Below, piece after piece: positions 63,901-64,000 of a stretch of DNA of 64,000 nt. Made by a program: the position numbers and the translations under genes. The stretch is taken from positions 434,001 to 498,000 of the forward strand of contig NZ_CP117884.1 of assembly GCF_028736235.1 (NCBI RefSeq), read 5' to 3'. Positions within the stretch are counted from its first letter, which is position 1, and every line of letters begins with the position of its first letter. Below the pieces are notes generated by a model that saw only the letters and a program-made list of their open reading frames with translations, had not been told where the DNA came from and made no database searches. This stretch comes from Lacticaseibacillus pabuli (GTDB lineage: Bacteria > Bacillota > Bacilli > Lactobacillales > Lactobacillaceae).

Positions 63901-64000
63901 GATAACTCAAAGAGTGATAGTAAGTCCGCGTCAGACTCCGACAGCCAGAGCACGGATAACTCACTGAGCGACAGCATTTCCAACAGTGAGTCGACCGTCG
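48922..64000 (+). CDS. Giant serine-rich repeat glycoprotein adhesin (partial, 3' end outside window)
   Basis: At least 5,026 codons, open without interruption to the window edge. Residues 1-53 form a long signal peptide with a KxYKxGKxW-type motif (RMFKSGKKWMVAG), cut probably after GHA. A short Ser/Thr-rich stretch follows (about 74-173). Next is a non-repetitive presumptive ligand-binding region (about 174-493) with mixed composition, including TLYVFPNNNVSDQL and the GTQTATITWKYTTTGD part like a beta-sandwich repeat. From residue 494 on it is serine-rich: first irregular and Ala-rich, then built of a 355-residue super-repeat. The cluster beside it (secA2, secY2, asp1-3, gtfA/B, gtf3-like) marks it as the glycosylated accessory-Sec client, a surface adhesin. 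The expected C-terminal LPxTG anchor would lie beyond the window. Ser is encoded by a mixture of all six codons. Confidence 0.93.
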   Translation, partial: MNFFRNKKDDVFKHNSKVHFRMFKSGKKWMVAGTATLSGLLGGLFALPVAGHAATTTSIEKQLNNGDALATTSGAEIPASSDAGSQSNATSVSNTESSVSQTESTSTTDSQASTTQSVSVSTTESKSVSTSQSANSQTESTSVSSSVSVSTTQSASTSASDSVSVSASQSNSLSGSAVGKNLGLNDNDSAVLSADQLNITLSNETQLTDAEATNIAQYAAQNGAGDVTISTAAATYTIKDGTVSVQLLDDSQSDAAIAAAKILAQSSAVVNNTTPSISVVSPDTAVPTITGGTLYVFPNNNVSDQLFGGFTTLITNVTDPKYVTQSNPLGIVPSDVWMSNNTVSFNLGQYLTQAANGTNGWSMEGMGIKQANPGTFTVPITYTPVGSSQTVSGTATIVVSNPIITSPVNVMQGKDAPSDPAAYIDTLYDNNKNSISVSSQAANLTVDTSGINTSNLGTQTATITWKYTTTGDKGGPHTYDISQTATVNVIPAVDPIASQSVSTSTSVSDRDANLAGTSVTASTADSVSQSNRISDSTSISVSVVTRNSNLNQSLTNASVSVSSADASLASASHDASVSVAKSVSDGVSLNFNTSVQQSKSSSESAAKSTNDSTSLNSQRADSALKSLTAQSNISVSDSTSAVQSVATSVTNSNQSSLSSSQSAFGSQSLSKADSQAAFVSGSYSNSRAVSAADSAVNSASVSLSNYKAQSAAASAQHLNDPQSGAKSLTAVNSNSLSIVASQAASTSAVASTATSTASRKARSTEASNSVVSATNSLNLLSDSAKASGDDSVRASQQDFNSFAKIVNDSRAASTAASTLAVNSTILSNSVRQSASQSASQSASEDHAKLSAVASAALATSQQSQLSDSASVSVSNSNSVVDRNALSDQASKSANDLSVANSKASVAASKNASQSTYDFNSRSISASESASAIDSTNAAASTAIIVSQSKSLSESAELTDAVSQKNSTDASESASKSSVDSANLGAARSTSAITSLADSAQNQATDSLSASKSNSNQTSESLQDSLSAQQSTNDSAEIDSKNSLSNSRSLDGQDSALASQSVSASNSAADSVSRATLQGIVTTPDIFASQETSTTNSQTSQKSIDDSTAKSLADSQQSQSDASTSTLDSTNASAESSQSAVDSATNSTHDSISNSISAAVSQLFSNMGSLSDSVSAVTSAAASELGRQSESVSAVRSQSISKHDVDSAAASIAASEADAKTSDLSEKASLSDSESVAAAQSNSISISESNSKSLEGPHILDYSESKSKSQADSTSAITSTQLSDSAQASASTSASNSAVSSLADSQKYVDSASKSLADQTAAELAESVSASKSVDASGAVEGARGDSTGSSKTAYDRVYDSLSKSASISDSETVLSLGNQDSTSYANSRSESLVKYQSQRSASDTYGTFGDSEDSVNASLSALRDASESDFSQSVSKVEEAASSLSISETVASLSNVDSAKASDKASQDDSTSVNTSTAVSVANRNSLSESASTSASKSHSTASETASVSDSTSQTDAATESDTASQNDSLSDANSNDLSLSASQSAEVSDSNFAKDSNSISTAKENDSKSLDSDSNKIASEQSEYDASQAASSTADSQTRSKSAFESQKLTSEQSATNSLNDSTSASKSDDASQSTWFSRSISASNSTVNSNNQWASDSRSAAKSDSESADNSMAGSLSASTSAQSSQQTSEDRAVSLSDSKQASEEARTSSSESASKSASDSLYKTPSLTDALSKSIADSVATSNKNSATASQTASDSVDSASKSLQSLADTAKTSNDASVAAANEKSDSASKSKDGSEQASRSASQLASDSKHLSDSIQLKQSTSASNSVIKSESSRASQSYSASNSTEDSKASGVASTADSEYNSLHDSLSISASISSSESTDKQADDSATISKSSSESDTKFSENSNAISTDISNSNASLSNASDVASKSSSDSKNADDSNSKHVSESNAKSAAASDSLAPSGSTSKSLSDIGSADASTALSVSVQASASDSAKDSKSDSEDSVTNQSRSASVSDSESTDKSISGSQSASESADFSDSASLSQNASTSNSAVDSETARNNKSDSASKSSSESQSKNPNPDPSLSDSIKDSVADSTAKSVKDSQSVVDSSSDSVQAIDSISNKAKGSVSDSKKLVDSLSASASLSKTTSEDNSKKNSQDASVSDSNSTKSSESDSTSASKSTDLSNSIRFSESTSASVSASQSAGNASDSASTSGSLSQSLRDSRSVSASISTSNSTVKRESDSTVDSTNTSDSDKGFKSDSDSIASVKSTSESLNDSLSISASISTSQSADTDSTNSKAISDSNSQSKVNSVSMTSSDSDQKSVSESNSAIKSNDDSLANVKKDSESASNSKQNSEDKAFSDSQSASKSDSESAVHSTDDSTKASQSTHLSDVASVSTSNSTKGSQSESDVSRNSVSLSASVSAADSESRNPNPSTSRANSAAASESISQDKSTADSQSVVKSVADSKTVLDDASDKASESKHQSESNASLVSDSASKSKQDSLDNSKDKSQSAFDSDSQSADNSLNKSVSASTSAIDSGKQQSSDSDSSSKSNSQSVSDASDSTSVSDSQSADLHDSMSISASKSASESDVKRNADSTSDSKSTSNSDSEFKHDSESISTEKQQSENSNLDNSTSASLSASESVHDANSKSTSILDSNSKSVSDSVSMSPKDSDSKSLSESNSAVKSTDDSTSNVLKDSESASTSKIDSEDHAASDSNSAAASDSDSTKNSQSGSISASDSTRFSDSASASTQDSTKNSQDQSDSARNSKSESASKSKSDSQSRTPNPDSNLSQSIADSISDSEDKSTSASLSASGSAVDSQKNLDDNSNSAKNSTSDSAHLVNSASSSASQSKTTSETNSQDKSTSASISDSDSIKDSLNNSLSASVSTSDSAKQQSSDSDSSSQSNSQSVSDASDSTSKSDSESKDLHDSLSISASKSASESDVKRNADSTSDSKSTSNSDSEFKHDSESISTEKQQSENSNLDNSNSASLSASESVHDANSKSTSISDSNAKSVSDSVSMSPKDSDSKSLSESNSAVKSTDDSTSNVLKDSESASTSKIDSEDHAASDSNSAAASDSDSTKNSQSGSISASDSTRFSDSASASTQDSTKNSQDQSDSARNSKSESASKSKSDSQSRTPNPDSNLSQSIADSISDSEDKSTSASLSASGSAVDSQKNLDDNSNSAKNSTSDSAHLVNSASSSASQSKTTSETNSQDKSTSASISDSDSIKDSLNNSLSASVSTSDSAKQQSSDSDSSSQSNSQSVSDASDSTSKSDSESKDLHDSLSISASKSASESDVKRNADSTSDSKSTSNSDSEFKHDSESISTEKQQSENSNLDNSNSASLSASESVHDANSKSTSISDSNAKSVSDSVSMSPKDSDSKSLSESNSAVKSTDDSTSNVLKDSESASTSKIDSEDHAASDSNSAAASDSDSTKNSQSGSISASDSTRFSDSASASTQDSTKNSQDQSDSARNSKSESASKSKSDSQSRTPNPDSNLSQSIADSISDSEDKSTSASLSASGSAVDSQKNLDDNSNSAKNSTSDSAHLVNSASSSASQSKTTSETNSQDKSTSASISDSDSIKDSLNNSLSASVSTSDSAKQQSSDSDSSSQSNSQSVSDASDSTSKSDSESKDLHDSLSISASKSASESDVKRNADSTSDSKSTSNSDSEFKHDSESISTEKQQSENSNLDNSNSASLSASESVHDANSKSTSISDSNAKSVSDSVSMSPKDSDSKSLSESNSAVKSTDDSTSNVLKDSESASTSKIDSEDHAASDSNSAAASDSDSTKNSQSGSISASDSTRFSDSASASTQDSTKNSQDQSDSARNSKSESASKSKSDSQSRTPNPDSNLSQSIADSTSDSEDKSTSASLSASGSAVDSQKNLDDNSDSAKNSTSDSAHLVNSASSSASQSKTTSETNSQDKSKSASISDSDSIKDSLNNSLSASVSTSDSAKQQSSDSDSSSQSNSQSVSDASDSTSKSDSESKDLHDSLSISASKSASESDVKRNADSTSDSKSTSNSDSEFKHDSESISTEKQQSENSNLDNSNSASLSASESVHDANSKSTSISDSNAKSVSDSVSMSPKDSDSKSLSESNSAVKSTDDSTSNVLKDSESASTSKSNSDSHVISDSNSAAASDSDSTKNSQSGSLSASDSTRFSDSASASTQDSTKNSQDQSDTARDSKSESASKSTSDSQSRTPNPDSDLSQSIANSTADSAQKSTSASQSASESKVDSTTSLDSQRDEAKKSNSDSKYLVDSASASASESKATSETNSQNNSKSASISDSLSTDNSHSNSISTSESAIDSATKETSGSLSASISNSQSVSDASGSTSKSTIDSTDKNHSDSTSASISTSNSTSKQISDSNSDSIKDSVSDSIVDSTSDSAHNSKSKSDSINDSKSTSASNSANDSKSIDDSNSASIVDSNSKSSSDSISMTPSNSDSKSISESNSSSKSTVDSTSVVDSTSDSAKNSKSDSEDHVISDSYSASQSTVDSTDNSKSGSISSSDSTVISNSSSISTSDSVKNSTSESDSSRESTSDSASKSTSDSKSKTPNPDSNLSDSINDSTKQSESNSISGSISSSESTSDSKKTVDSISDSSSKSAADSGSISTSQSISASDSTDDSTKNSKSDSKSASDSDSQSTDNSLSDSISNSESTVDSKSKENSGSLSASISNSQSVSDASGSTSKSVSDSADKNHSDSTSASISTSNSTSKLISDSESNSTKDSVSDSIVDSTSDSAHNSKSKSDSINDSKSASASKSASDSKHIDDSNSDSISESNSKSTSDSISMTPSNSDSKSISESNSSSKSTVDSTSVVDSASDSAKNSKSDSEDHVISDSYSASQSAVDSGDNSKSGSISSSDSVVISESSSISTSDSVKNSTSESDSSRESTSDSASKSTSDSKSRTPNPDSNLSDSIKDSTKQSESNSISGSISASESTSDSKKTVDSISDSSSKSAADSGSISTSQSVSASDSTVDSTDNSKSDSKSASDSDSQSTDNSLSDSISNSESTV
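54808..64000 (+). repeat. 1,065-bp (355-codon) super-repeat array in the SRRP
   Basis: The landmark [K/R]xPNP (N-terminal to DSNLS in most units) starts at 55156, 56221, 57286, 58351, 59416, 60481, 61546, 62611 and 63676, each exactly 1,065 bp apart. A second landmark, Met-x-Pro, starts at 55873, 56938, 58003, 59068, 60133, 61198, 62263 and 63328, again 1,065 bp apart; a relic (Leu-Ala-Pro) is at 54808. Central units are almost identical and outer ones diverged, yet none has gained or lost net length. The array continues past the window end. Confidence 0.9.
56560..61300 (+). repeat. Near-identical core of the super-repeat (about 4.4 units)
   Basis: Within this stretch units differ by scattered single bases. 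Marker VKRNADSTSDSKS recurs with its preceding TCC at 56701, 57766, 58831, 59896 and 60961. Variants are distributed as a mosaic: for example the Ala codon before VKST is GCC, GCG, GCC, GCG, GCG along the five units. That pattern suggests recent duplication with gene conversion. Confidence 0.9.

Overview
The window is chromosomal DNA from a low-to-mid GC Firmicute of the family Lactobacillaceae. Evidence: the 16S rRNA text, an L-lactate dehydrogenase gene, and the classic Firmicute order pth-mfd-(MOP flippase)-rqcP-divIC-(S1 protein)-tilS-hpt-ftsH-hslO-dusB-lysS. Housekeeping genes look to be about 52-55% GC by eye, which suggests a Lacticaseibacillus-like lineage; I do not claim a genus.

Layout. 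(1) 1-16,080: the 5' part of ldh on the minus strand, then the plus-strand housekeeping run pth to lysS. Several of these genes are preceded by extended -10 promoters, and a pair of structured palindromic repeats sits before tilS. (2) 16,200-22,520: an rRNA operon with tandem promoters, 16S, tRNA-Ile, tRNA-Ala, 23S, 5S and ten further tRNAs, closed by a strong terminator. (3) 22,590-31,045: an LPxTG surface protein with an L-type-lectin-like domain and MucBP repeats, ispE, a cation diffusion facilitator, pyrG (with a leader that fits the reiterative-transcription attenuator known from Bacillus), murA (Asp in place of the catalytic Cys) and rpmE2. (4) 31,046-34,947: an IS30-family element, a membrane GGDEF protein and an ISL3-family element with an exact 8-bp target duplication. 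(5) 34,941-64,000: an accessory Sec / serine-rich-repeat glycoprotein (SRRP) locus. It holds a divergent gtf3-like gene, a small membrane protein, secA2-secY2-asp1-asp2-asp3-gtfA-gtfB, two more gtf3-like genes, and a giant SRRP gene that runs off the window after more than 5,026 codons.

How the locus should work, from the known family biology: GtfA/GtfB add the first GlcNAc to Ser/Thr of the SRRP, Gtf3-type enzymes extend the glycan, Asp2 (Ser hydrolase) may acetylate it, and SecA2/SecY2 with Asp1-3 export the glycoprotein. The SRRP and the upstream lectin/MucBP protein both carry a KxYKxGKxW-type signal peptide, so both are candidate clients.

The most unusual features are: a 1,065-bp (355-residue) super-repeat in the SRRP, kept in exact register for nine landmarks over 8.5 kb although sequence identity falls sharply on both sides; three Gtf3 paralogues, one of which has lost the conserved pocket; a GtfB that stops at about two thirds of the usual length; covarying palindromic repeats; and an ISL3 insertion that parted a gtf3-like gene from its terminator while rebuilding its stop codon. 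SRRP accessory Sec systems themselves are described; I did not find a wholly unknown system.
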